From NCBI RefSeq assembly GCF_030272615.1, contig NC_081408.1, positions 409,076,889 to 409,140,888 of the forward strand: a stretch of DNA of 64,000 nucleotides. The letters are read 5' to 3'. Within the stretch, counting starts at the first letter, position 1, and each line of letters begins with the position of its first letter. The notes beneath the pieces were generated by a model. The model saw only the letters and a list, made by a program, of their open reading frames with translations, was not told the DNA's origin and did no database searches. The stretch is from Cryptomeria japonica (taxonomy: Eukaryota; Streptophyta; Pinopsida; Cupressales; Cupressaceae). The position numbers and the translations under genes are program-made. Positions 34,435-45,573 of the stretch are shown piece by piece.

Positions 34435-35814
34435 GATTTTGCATTTTCCATTTTTGAATTGTAACTAAAATCCTTTCTCAACTAATTGACCAACACTCAA
34501 AATATTATGCTTTAAGCCTTCAACATAGTAAACATTGTCAGTATTATGCTTACCATCAAGAGATATTGTACCCTCACCTTTGATCAAACAAGCTTTATCA
34601 TCTCCAAATCTTACTAAGCCTCCATTGTATTCCTGAAAAGTTAGGAATTTACTCTTGTCACTAGTCATATGATGTGAGCATCCTGAATCAATGATCCATT
34701 CATCCTTTACTTCAACTTTAGAAGCCAAGGCCTGTTCTACTGGTTGAGCAGTAGGTGCCGGTTGATCTTCTATTATAGCAACAAAAACCCATCCATTGTC
34801 TGCTGGATCCTCATCAGAATCATCAGTCACACCTTCATCAGCAATGTAACAAGATTTGTCTTTATTCTTCTTAAATATGTATCTCTGATATTCAGGGTTA
34901 GGCTTGTATGTTCTTCTAGCTTCTTCTCTTAGTCTAGCATGTCTACAAGGGCATCTTGAAACCATATGACCAATCTTATTGCAGTTAAAACATTTAAAGG
35001 GTGCTTTACCTTCATACTTACTTCCAATTGGACCTTTAGGTATTTTTCTTGCAAATAGTGCTTCAAGTTCTTCAAGTTCTTCATTTTCTTTCCTGCTTTC
35101 TTCAAGTTCTCTTGCATAAAAGGCTTTCCAATCAGATTTGTCAAATGATGATGCAGATGATGTTGATGCTTTAAAAGCTAAATCTATCTTTATAGTAGCA
35201 ACAGGACCAAATTCTTCAATTTCAAAAGATGAAAGTTTTCCAATCAATGTATCCCTAGTTACTGATGTATTAGGCATTGTTCTTAACTCATTTATAGCAG
35301 TGACTTTCATTTTATATGCCGGTGGCAATCGCCTTAAAACTTTTGAAACAATTTCATCTTCACTTAATGTATCTCCACAACATTTAATACCCAAAACAAT
35401 TTCATTTACTCTTTCCATAAAAGCAAAAATCCTTTCATCTTCTTCTGTTTTTAGATGTTCATACCTAACCCAGAAGATTTCAAGTTTTGCAATCTTAACT
35501 GTGGAATATCCTTCATTCACTATTTCCAAATGATCTCGAATAGCTTTAGTAGTAGACCTATCTGATAATCCCATGATTTTCTGATCTGATAATGCACTCA
35601 AAAGTGCTTCTCTTTCTTTGCAATCATTTTCTTCATCTTTAGTCAAGTTAGGTGAATTGGGCTGACTCTGAGTTGGAGCAGTATAGCCATTCTTTGTAAC
35701 ATCCCAAATGTCCTTTCCAATGCAATTTAGATGTGTCTCCATTCTGATCTTCCATATGCCATAGTTGGTTCCATCAAGTTTAGGACTATCCTTCCTAAAA
35801 TAGTTAGTAGACAT
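34435..35814 (-). pseudogene. Copia-2 gag and protease
   Basis: A 449-residue open frame from ATG at 35814. N-terminus: LDGTNYGIWKIRMETHL (DUF4219/UBN2 gag); capsid region WVRYEHLKTEEDERIFAFME and EIVSKVLRRLPPAYKM. An intact zinc knuckle FKCFNCNKIGHMVSRC (CX2CX4HX4C, about 34950-35000) and an Asp/Glu-rich linker follow. Protease DEWIIDSGCSHHMTSD has DSG at 34681-34689. The frame ends with a TAG near 34465 after VEKGF, one codon block before the integrase zinc region. Gag and protease look coding-competent up to that stop, more so than in the other Copia copies. Confidence 0.9.
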
Positions 35815-35857
35815 TGGATCTCCTCAAGTTGTTAAACTTCTACAAAAAGAGGACTAG

Positions 35858-35870
35858 GCTCTGATACCAA
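35858..35870 (-). other. Copia-2 primer binding site
   Basis: GCTCTGATACCAA on the plus strand, in sense TTGGTATCAGAGC, matching initiator methionine tRNA. Confidence 0.9.
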
Positions 35871-35871
35871 T

Positions 35872-36923
35872 TCTTAGGTCCCAGAGACAACTAAGAGGGG
35901 GGGGGTGAATTAGTTGTCTAATAAATTCAAACCAAAAACAACTTAACCAGCTTAATGCTTAATACCGGTAAACCAATCTAATATATCGATAGACAGTTTT
36001 AACAGTTAATTGCAATACTGGTAAGGATTAATGCATGAAACAAAAGGATAAAGTCATCCACAACACATAACGCCAATATTTGTACATGGAAACCCTGTAA
36101 GGGGAAAAACCATGGTGGGAAACCTTACCCACAATCAAATGATACTACTGTAGATAGTAAGTGTTCATAAATGGGGTCTGCACATGCAGAAAGGCCAAGC
36201 GCCTATAGCTCACTGCTCAATCACAAATGGGAGTCACACTGACTACAATTGGATGGTTAAATCCAATAAGAATGTACTGCTCAAAATAGAATCTTCATAT
36301 GCTGGATTCAGTACTGGTGTAGTTCTGATATGCTTTCACAAAAACCTAAGCTTCACCTTCAAATGATGTCTGCATGTATAGCTCTGCTTAATCTTGCATA
36401 TACCTTCTTACAATTTCTTTTCACATTCCATATCCAATCTTACAAATAAGATCTTACATTTATACCATAACCTAAGACCAATTTTAGTAGGTTGGCTCTA
36501 CAAGATATTACAATAAAAACATTTTACAAACAATACAATATCCGATGCAATAACCGATTCAACATGTTGGCTTAATGCATTTACAACAATAATTAATCAT
36601 CTCCATAGCGTGTCGTGCTGATCTGGAAAAGATAAACCTGCCGGTGTAACCTGGACCTATTTGCCGGTAACAACAAATATGCAAATATGAATATACCAAT
36701 AACCAATTCTCCAAGACAAGATGTCCAAACGATGTCTTCAACATTACCAAGTGTTTTCCATGACATTCCAAGTGCCGGTGATCATTATATCCTGTCGGTG
36801 TACCATATACCGGTGACTGTGCAAAAGTCACTTGCTTGCCGGTGAATGTTTGCTGGATCTCCAAAGTGCTAGAGTTTTAGTAGGTGTTGACATCAATGAC
36901 AAAACCATACCAAAATACCAACA
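35872..36923 (-). repeat. Copia-2 5' LTR
   Basis: 1052 bp, TCTTAGGTCCCAGAGAC (one change from TG start) to AAATACCAACA, with the 53 bp missing from the other LTR. Confidence 0.9.
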
Positions 36924-36928
36924 CATAT

Positions 36929-37140
36929 AGATTAAATCCTTTGTCTTGGTGTAGTCTAGTCATTGGTATTTCTTATATAAATCTGAGAGCAAGTGTATAC
37001 TCGCATCTTTTAGAAGACAATTGGTCGATTTGTTATGATTTTATTATTCATGCTTATATCTGTCTAACCATACATGTAATGACTTAATTGAAGTGTTGTG
37101 TCTTACAACTTGCAGACTTTATCCACTTTTCACACACACA
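36929..37140 (+). repeat. Element C 5' LTR, second part
   Basis: Resumes after the CATAT duplication and ends CACACACACA at 37140, four bases before the primer site. Confidence 0.6.
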
Positions 37141-37144
37141 TTTC

Positions 37145-37162
37145 TGACACCCACCGTGGGGC
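37145..37162 (+). other. Primer binding site of element C
   Basis: TGACACCCACCGTGGGGC, aligned with the primer site of element A (TGGCACGCCCGGTGGGAC) with five differences. Confidence 0.5.
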
Positions 37163-37672
37163 AGAAGACTACATCTTTCGGCCTCCAAGACTAATTTTTT
37201 TCTTATTTTTCAGATTTTTTTTTTTAGATTTTGGTCCTTACAGTTACTATGAAATATCATACGAGATTTCGCACATGCCTAAATGAAAAACTGCAAGTAT
37301 CATACGATCTCATATGACTCGGTGAGAATTGTTGTATGGTATTCTATGTTTTTCGGTTAAAAACAAACTATATTCTTCGGGTTCTTTATTTAATTTTGAT
37401 CATAATAACGTTGAACTTGGCTTGTTATTTGTCTGTCTGAGGAATTTTCATAGCCTAATCAGTTATTTGCAAAATGCTTGTTGAAGAATATGGTTGTCAA
37501 ACAAAGACAATATGACTACTGATTCATTGTCTTTGAAGGTTGCCTGAGGAGATTCGAGTAAACATCATGTATTCTTTAAATTCATTTTAAGGCACCTAAA
37601 TTGCTAGCCTGTTATTGAACAAATCTATCTTTCATGTTTTAAGAAAATTTTGAGAAGTAGGAGAGTATGCTC

Positions 37673-37688
37673 TTGTTTGTACAGACAA
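37673..37688 (+). other. Conserved leader hairpin of element C
   Basis: TTGTTTGTACAGACAA: a 7-bp stem with a 2-nt loop and one G-U pair in the sense RNA. The flanks GGAGAGTATGCTC and ATCAGAAATCTAGACCC match the four element A copies. Confidence 0.65.
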
Positions 37689-38382
37689 TCAGAAATCTAG
37701 ACCCTTGAGGCTTTTTCTAAATTTGAGATTTGTGTACCTTTAGCGGGCCTGTCATAGTGGGAAAAAGTAATCACCCTATGAGAATGACCCAAGTGAATAC
37801 AGCCAGACTTGGGCATTCTAACTCGCTATAATAAATAGGCCTTTGGTTGATTAAAGTCTTAGAGGATGGAATTATTTGAGTTTTCTCCTTTAGATCTGTC
37901 ATATCGAGCATTTTGTAGGGCCTCACGGTCTCAATCACATTTACGTGACTACAAATTGTTCGGTACCTTGTCAGGCTATAGGCCTCAATCATGCTTGTGT
38001 GACTTCAATGGTAATTTTGAACAAAATTCCTGACTAAGAACTATAAGATAGAGGCTACCTAGTTCACCTCCGAAAGGGGGGATAATCTTTGTGCAAGAGA
38101 GATAGTAACTCTCCCAAGATACTTGCCATTTCGTGCCCCCATTAGCATTTGGAGTCAGCTAATATGACATTGAGAATCCATTGCGTGAGACTCAACGGTC
38201 GTATTCTGATTAGCTATTGGGTGTGTACCTGAGTCTGCAAGCAAAGGTTTTCTTCTCTCACCAATTTCCATAGGGTTAGCATGTTGTGATTGAAGTCATT
38301 ATACATATTGCATGTTTACTATGTTTTCATCCCTAAAACTGAAATTGGAATACCAAAACTAGGGAAAACAATAAACTACCCA

Positions 38383-38570
38383 GTGGTCAAAACTCTGTCC
38401 ATATCAAAAACTAGTCCATCTTAGTGGTCAAAACTCTGTCTGTATCAAAAACTAGTCTACCTTAGTCATCAAAACCCTGTCCGTGTCACAAACTAGTCTA
38501 CATCAGCTATCAAAAACTCAGTCCATCTTAAAAATGGTCGTCGTCAGTCATTGAAAACTCTGTTTGTCAG
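38383..38570. repeat. ~41-bp tandem repeat, about 4.5 copies
   Basis: Units start at 38383, 38424, 38465, 38506 and about 38547 and share TCAAAACTCTGTCC ... TCAAAAACTAGTC. Divergence rises to the right. Confidence 0.8.
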
Positions 38571-39324
38571 AATCTCATCTCTGTCTAGTGAACTGTTGTA
38601 CAAGTCTTCTGATTTATCGTCCTGCTACATACCTATTTTCATATGAAATTTCATCAAGCCTTACAGTTTGTCGTCTGACCCTGCATTAGTTGTCGTACGA
38701 GATTTGATAAACTATCATCCTGCTTAGGGAAGTGTTGTCTGAGCCCTTGTCCAGTATCGTACAAAAAACCATCATATTCATCAGTTTGTCATATGAGGTA
38801 TGCCAACCTGTCGTACAAACCTAGGTAGCAACTCGTACGAAATACTATTTTCATCATCTTAAAGCAATCAAACTGTTGTCTGGTCTTGTGAACCCTATCG
38901 TACGAATCTTTGATTTTGTCAATCCAGAACAATCAAAATTGCCTACAAATAGTCTACAATGAGCATAAAACTGGTTATCATCATCCCGAGCATAAACAAA
39001 TCTAGACAATATACTTCTGTCGTTGTGTTGCACAATTTTGTCGATCATCTTTCAGCTAGTTCAATCAACCATTTATCAAACTTAAGTTACTTAGATAACA
39101 TCTTACATAGGATAGATCATTCCTGAAACCAGATTGAGTCTTAGTCACTTCTCTCAAATTAAACTAGGTAACTTAGATCACATCTTACACAGGATAGATT
39201 TTTCTTGAAAGCAGACTAAATCTTAGTTGCTTCTCTCAATCAATACGTTAAAAGAACAACTAGCTCCAAAATTGATCTTGACTTCTACATCACAAACAAC
39301 TCTAGGTCACATTAGTCACTAAAA

Positions 39325-41065
39325 ATGCTTACTCAAACCAAAAGTTCTTATAAGAAAGCCGACAGAGGCAAAGGGCCATCCTTTTCATATCAGGATAATC
39401 CATTTTATGTAGAGGACCCTGTCACTAATAAACCTTCATCATCAAATATACCAGTTTATGATCAACCCTTGTCTCCCACCATATCTGGAACAAAACAAGA
39501 AAGACGAGCTACTAAACACAATGCTTATGACGATCTTAGTATCCATGCTACTGACAGTGATTCCTCATCAAATGAATCTGAAGCCTTTGAACCTACCAAA
39601 ACTGATATTCATAAATATGAAAAGGATAAAAAATTCTGAAAAATGATGAAGGTTATCATGGCTAGAGAAAAAGAAGATTGTTTTCTAGAACTAGCAAAGA
39701 AAGGTGCTAAACTTCCTACTGGTTATAATGTTGAGGCCCTCATCACTAAAGAGGAAGAGACACCCTTAGAAATGGTAAACAAACAATTACACACATTACA
39801 GACTAAGATCACAAAACTGAAAAACAAGGATAAATCATCAAAACAATATTCTCTGGACATGATATGCCCATTTCCATTTGATAAAAACCTTTACATGCCT
39901 CCATTTCCTTCATGAGTGGAGATTCCAAAATTTGACAAATACGATGGTAACTCAGATCCTCAAGACCATGTCAGAGAATTTTGTGCTTTATGTATGGAGT
40001 TAATGCACGAACAAACCTATCTCATGTGCCTTTTTCCGAGAAGTTTAGGAGGACAAGTTATGGAATGGTTCTCAAGCCTACCTATGGGAATAAAAACTTT
40101 TGAAGAGTTAATCCAATTATTTCTACAACAATACTCCTATAAAATTCGTCACCCAGTCACTATGATAGAGCTTTGCAATACCAAACAGAAAATAGGAGAG
40201 CCCTTTTTCACTTTCCTTCAATGTTGGAGAAAGATGTTCTCTAGATATTCACAGCCTATTCCAGATTCTAAGAAGATGGATATCTTCATCAACAACTTGA
40301 TCCCTGAATTGAAATACAGGTTCCAAATGCAAGTATACCCTCAGAATAGAAGATGTGCTTATAAAGAAAGGAGATATCTCACTTTGGAAAGAAACACAAC
40401 AAGGTTCTAGTTCCAAAGAAAACAAATATTGGAAATATGGCAAAGACAACAATAGAAACATTGTTAATGATGGAGTGGTAGACATTGTTAAAGCAAAATC
40501 AAAATCCATGATATTTAACTTGGCTAGTGGCACATAAGCACTCAAAGCAACTGAAACTATAGCAGAAAATCTTTCGAAGAAAGTAAAAGAGTGGTTTAAA
40601 GAGAAACCTTGGCTTTCAAAAACTAAACGTGACTTCACTCCTATGGAAGAATCATACGAATCCACTTTCAAAAATTTATTAGCAAATGATCTAATAGCCT
40701 TACTAGACAATTATAGGCCATATGATCCCAAAGTCAAACCAAAATGGTGGAGAGAGAATGAATACTACGAATACCATTGAAACAAAGGTCATAACACAAA
40801 CAACTGCATGAAGCTCAAGCATGAGATTCAAGACCTCATTGATGTTGGCAAAATTATTGTTGGAAATCACACAACTAATGTTGATCACAAAGCTTTCAAA
40901 GATCCCTTACCTATTTATGAACAGGGTGATTCCTCAAAGTCAAAAGGAGGTGCCAAAGTTAATTACACCTATACCAACAATGACAATGTGATCAACATGA
41001 TTGAGTCTACCCAACCTGAATATTGCAATGTGATCATAATCAAAGATAAACAAAACAAATCATAA
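39325..41065 (+). pseudogene. Element C gag
   Basis: Starts at ATG 39325 (MLTQTKSSYKKADRGKG). In-frame stops at 39637 and 39913 separate three same-frame pieces. The capsid core (Retrotrans_gag) is clear at 39916-40350: PKFDKYDGNSDPQDHVREFC, MCLFPRSLGGQVMEWFSSLP and FEELIQLFLQQYS. A frameshift lies near 40340-40400. The nucleic-acid-binding segment at about 40765-40850 reads EYYEYHxNKGHNTNNCMKLK, the CX3HX3GHX4C-like knuckle of this lineage with the first Cys lost and a stop in the middle. The gag coats element RNA in active relatives. Confidence 0.8.
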
Positions 41066-41077
41066 AATGCAAACGTT

Positions 41078-41860
41078 GTGACCCGTGCTCAAAAGAAAGT
41101 CACTCTCCAAGGAGCTAGTTCTTCAACTCCTGGTCAAACAACATTAAACCTACCAACTTCTTCGAATAGACAAACAAATGAAATCATGGCTAAATCCAAA
41201 CATTTGGCTTCATCATTCTCTCCCGGTTATAGCATTGTAGAACAATTGAAAATAACGAACCCTCAAATCACCATCTTTGAATTTCTCAAAATCTCTTCTG
41301 CTCATAAAGAGATCCTGGACAAAGCGTTTCTCACTACTAATGTCCCAAAATATTTAGATATCGATCGGTTTCAATCTATGGTGGGTCATCTGACTTCACC
41401 TCATTATCTTACCTTCTCTGAAGAAGATGACAACTCACTGAATCACCCACATAACCAACCATTGCACATTGAAGCTATGATCCTTAAACACCGAGTTAAA
41501 CGTGTTTTGATAGATGGAGGCACTGGGTTGAATATTTGTATCTATAATCTGCTTACACAACTGGGCTTTTTTTAAAATTTCATTGATCTGACCAAGAAAA
41601 TAATAATCAAAGATTATGATGAAGAAGAAAGAACCTCTAAAGGTCTGGTACTATTACTGTTCAGGGTAGGACCTGTAGAAAGAGATGTTATTTTATAGGT
41701 GCTTGATCTTCCTCTGTCATACAACATCTTACTAGTCAGGCCATGGATTCATGAAATGAAGGCAGTTCCATCTACGTATCATCAATGCTTAAAATTTCCT
41801 TATAATGGAGTTGAAGTCAGTATTTCCGTGATTAAAAACTCCCCCTGTAATGCATTGACA
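41078..41860 (+). pseudogene. Element C protease
   Basis: Retropepsin-like domain: HIEAMILKHRVKRVLIDGGT with DGG at about 41511-41519 as the active site, LNICIYNLLTQLGF, then a TAA at 41573 and FIDLTKKIIIKDYDEEE in the next piece. After a TAG at 41696, [20 protein letters not shown] forms the second half (the I-L-G-R-P-W motif reads ILLVRPW). VLIDGG with LNIC is typical of Tat/Ogre proteases. Two stops make it inactive. Confidence 0.75.
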
Positions 41861-43670
41861 AAGAGTGTTGATACCTTTGTGCCTCATAATAGAGAAGCCT
41901 CTATAGCTGAAAGTTTAGAAACATTGATGGACTTAGAAAATAAATTGAAAATCACAAATACTGGCATGGATGGATACAAGATAGAACCAATACTTTCACT
42001 AATCTCTCTTTCTCCATCACCAAGATGGTCAGGAAAATCCTCAGAGGTTATGAAGCCACAAACTTCCACTCTAAATGTCATATATGACGGTCTCTTTGTA
42101 CAATCCTCTACTTCTCTTGTAGATGAAATAGAAGAGGATGTTGTTCTCAAATGGATTTTCAAGGAAGATACTGAAAACAAAGAAGTAAGACATTGTGAGA
42201 TTTCTTTGACACAATATGGTCCAGGATATAAAATGATTCAATGCATGGGATATTCAGGTACCGGTCCTCTGGGCAAAAATCAAGAAGGTATTATTGAACC
42301 TATTCATTTACAAACTAAGTTTGCAAATGATAAAGCTGGACTAGGATACAATCCAGGAAAGACATCAGACCAGAAACATACTTCCGATCATCAGTCTAAG
42401 TGGAAGAAAAAGATACTACCTTCAACATCACAGGAAGTAAACACTCAATAGACTCAAGAAGAGTATGAAAATGAACAAGAAGAACTAGCAATCAAGAGAG
42501 AGGAAACAACTGGTAATCAAGTTCCAATTGTATTAGCTACAACACTACAAGGAGTAGAAGTCCTAGAGGATATGAGAGAAGAGGTAGATAGAATCAAAGA
42601 ATTGTTTGTACCACTAAAATTCCAGCCACATACACTAGTAGACAACATGTAGATGATTCACAAACTGAATCAAACGAGTATGAATGGGGTCCTAGTCATC
42701 TCCTAGATACATCTAGTACAAAAACTCTAGAAGAGTCCAATGATATCACAGATGACACACAAGAGATGATATGCTTAAAACTACAAATGGAGATAGAAGA
42801 AATTAGACTAAAAAGTCAAGAAGACTATGAACAAAAGCTGAAAGAAGGAAGAACACAAGAAAATTCCTCACCTACTATATCTCCCTGTAACAGGATAGAA
42901 CAAATTGGGTATGGAACTACACAAGAAGAATTGGAAGCTATAGAAACAGAACCAGTCATTAGTCCAGAGGAAGCTGAATGGAGTAGAAGACATAAATTTA
43001 TAGAGGCATCAAGGTTATGTCAACAAGTATGTCAGATACAAGTGATAAATGAACCAAATCATGAAGGAACTTGCAACATCAAAGATGTAGGTATTGACAC
43101 TATACATACATTCACTCAATCACTTGAAGAAGAGTCACAAACTTCATCTTATGACTCTGATGACTCTGACAATAGTCCTATTTATGACAATACCTATTCA
43201 ACATCAAACTCTGACTCCTTTGTCACGGATGTTGGGAATTTGTCTACCGATCTTGTTACTGTCGAACCACGATATGTAGTCCAGTCTGGCATAAAAAATG
43301 GTGCTACGAGTAGGTCTATTGGATTTGGTCAACTAAATATTAACGTACACTTCAAGGATCATGTTGTAAATCTTCCTAGTCCTGAGACATTTACGCAAGG
43401 TAGTCTTCTAGAACTCGACTTGTCGGTCTGAAGTTATGATGATAATACCTTGAACTCCCTCGAACCTATTCAAACTTTATCCTTGGTACATCTTGAAAAA
43501 ATTGATTGTAGTCTCCAAAACCAGCCTATGAATGTACTTATCTTTGCCAATGACTACACGTTAGCCTACGACCTTAATGCAATTGAACCAATGGACTCTT
43601 CCACCAGTGAACAAAGTGAGAACATGACTGAAATATATATCAACTATCTTAGTCACAAAAAACAAAAAAA
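41861..43670 (+). pseudogene. Element C G-patch domain and pol spacer
   Basis: The frame 41699-42451 continues past the protease and contains a G-patch-like glycine motif at about 42220-42350: [19 protein letters not shown], then [14 protein letters not shown]-patch domains bind nucleic acid and follow the protease in betaretroviruses. After TAG 42449 acidic spacer frames (42766-43431, 43450-43670) have low-complexity Ser/Asp/Glu stretches such as SQTSSYDSDDSDNSP and no domain I recognise. Stops interrupt at about 42649 and 43429. The coding continues after the LINE at 51536 (DGENHIMVVSESK). Confidence 0.6.
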
Positions 43671-43923
43671 TAAAATATAGAAACTCCTAGAGGCGTACCA
43701 ACAATCATGGCATAAACTTAGGAATGGAGGGCGGTCGGATCCATAATTCAAATTTGAGCGGGAGTTCTGGTTTGGTGTTGGGACAACATGAGGCAGATGA
43801 CTCATAGATTCCTGCAGATGGAGGGGGCTCAGATAGTAAGGATCTCGATGCTCCCTTGGATTTGGGGACCCAGGGGGAGGACCAAGACCACATGAAGAGC
43901 GGCTAGCAAATGAGAGCGGGAAA

Positions 43924-45573
43924 ATGTAGGTTCAAACTTCAAGAATAGAAGATGACAACTCAGAAGGAGCTCAAGGACAACAATTGTCTAGTGGTTCAGA
44001 GAACATGGTGGAAGGAAAAGATCATTCGGAAAAAGTTCTTTCGTCGACCCCTGAGGATCTTAAGGGGGGACCCAGTTTGAATGGACATATACGTAAGTGG
44101 TCCTCTCTATTTGGGGTTAAACCCAAAGGCAAGTCCTCATCGCCTCCTATTAAAAACACCTCGAATGTGTCTCAGGGCAAGTTTTCTATCACTGTTCCAA
44201 ACCAAATCATAGACCAAAACATTGCTAGAATGGAAATTACATTGATCGGTAATTTTTTTGGGTCTAGACCTAATATAGAGATTGTTCGTGGATTTGTCAA
44301 AAGAAAGTGGAATTTGAAAGGTCAGGTTGATGTGGTTGCAATGAACAAAGGCTATCTATCCTTTTCTTTTTCTTGTGATGAAGATAGAAGAAACATTCTC
44401 TGTAGTGGGTCATGGGCAATAAGCAAACACATCATGTACATCCAGAAGTGGTACCCTAACATGGCAAAAGGAAATAATTTTTTGGTCCAAGTCCCGATGT
44501 GGGTTAAACTCCCTGGGCTTCCAATGGAATTCTCAAAGGAAGATGTTTTTGCAGGAATAGCCAATACCTTCGGGGAGCTTATCGCTATTGACGAGGTCAT
44601 GAAATCCAGAAGAAGGCTGATTTATGCTAGGATATGTGTTGGAGTTGGACTTAACATGAACATGCTAGAGGAAATAGAGATAGAATCTAAACTGGGGAAG
44701 TGGAGGCTGAATATTGTTTATGAAACAATCCCTTTTGCTTGCTTTCATTGTAAAAAAGTTTGACATTGGGCTAAAAAATGCCCAAGTATCGACGGTAAAC
44801 CCTACCTCCAAACAAAGGTTTGGAAAAAAGTGGATAGGCCTCTAAAAGCCTTGGAGTCCAATGACCCAGATCAGGAGAAACAGTCTCAGATTGGACGGAT
44901 GGAGGAAGAACTCACCAGTGAAGTGGGAAATGAACTAAAGAAAGTAGATAACATAAAAATAGATCATCAGGAGTTGGAGTCGAGTGATAAGGATTCAGAG
45001 CATGGAAAAAAAGACAACAATCAGAAAGAGGAACTGGAAGAGGATAAGACAAAGTTAGTCTTAGATAAATATGAGAGTAAAGGAGATAAAAAGCCAACAG
45101 ATAATAGAGAGGAAGGAGATAATTTTAACCTCGTTTCAAACTCTCAAGATCTAGATAAAGAATTAGACTGGTTCCAGGAGGCCCAACCTAATAACATCCT
45201 GGGCCAAGGGCTATAGGAAATCTCATTAGCTTCCCCAGCAAAAGTAAAGCTCGCCTTTTTGGAGGAACAAGATCCAAAATGGGGAGATGAGGAAGACATC
45301 AAAAAGGCACTGGGGAAGAATGAAACAAAGCAGGAGGAAGAAGAAGTAGTAGAGGACAAAAGAAAGAACAAGCAAAAAAAAAAGAATAACAATAACCTCA
45401 TCAATAGTATGCTGACTAGAAAAACCAGAAGCAGGCTTGGGGATGTGGGAGAGCAACACACCTCTCCAGGAAGACATTCAAATGCCAAAAAGAGATCAAT
45501 GGAAACAAGCAAGAATATAGCAGATGGTACCCAAAGAACCATCTTTGAGGCAGGTATTTCTAAAAATCCGTGA
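43924..45573 (+). pseudogene. LINE ORF1 (DUF4283-type, zinc knuckle)
   Basis: Open from about 43930 to 44760. The domain at about 44170-44700 (ARMEITLIGNFFGSRPNIEI, VAMNKGYLSFSFSCDED, GSWAISKHIMYIQKWYPNM, PMWVKLPGLPMEFSKED, IDEVMKSRRRLIYARICV) is the DUF4283 RNA-binding fold of plant LINE ORF1 and related proteins. The zinc knuckle ACFHCKKVxHWAKKCPS is interrupted by TGA 44761-44763 where Gly is expected. The C-terminal half is highly charged (KKDNNQKEELEEDKTKLV, EDKRKNKQKKKNNNN), with another TAG at 45214, and ends TGA at 45571-45573. It overlaps the ORF2 start by four bases (GTGA). It would bind LINE RNA. Confidence 0.75.

Larger units (their letters stand above)
30315..36923 (-). mobile_element. 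Copia-2 LTR retrotransposon, full length
   Basis: A 6609-bp minus-strand element with LTRs 30315-31313 and 35872-36923, iMet primer site, gag, protease, integrase, RT and RNase H in Copia order. A perfect 5-bp target duplication CATAT lies at 30310-30314 and 36924-36928. It is inserted in the 5' LTR of element C. It has few stop codons and is among the better preserved elements in the window. Confidence 0.95.
37163..39324 (+). other. Element C leader
   Basis: About 2.2 kb non-coding between primer site and gag. It contains the hairpin motif at 37673-37688, a block conserved with element A at 37735-38000, a 41-bp tandem repeat at 38383-38570, and many TCGTACGA-like palindromes at 37230-37320 and 38600-38850. 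Ogre-like elements often carry an extra ORF here; no long frame is seen in this copy. Confidence 0.6.

Noticed and set aside
35138-35533. 131-aa plus-strand frame opposite Copia-2 gag
   Set aside because: Antisense shadow of an intact gag frame.
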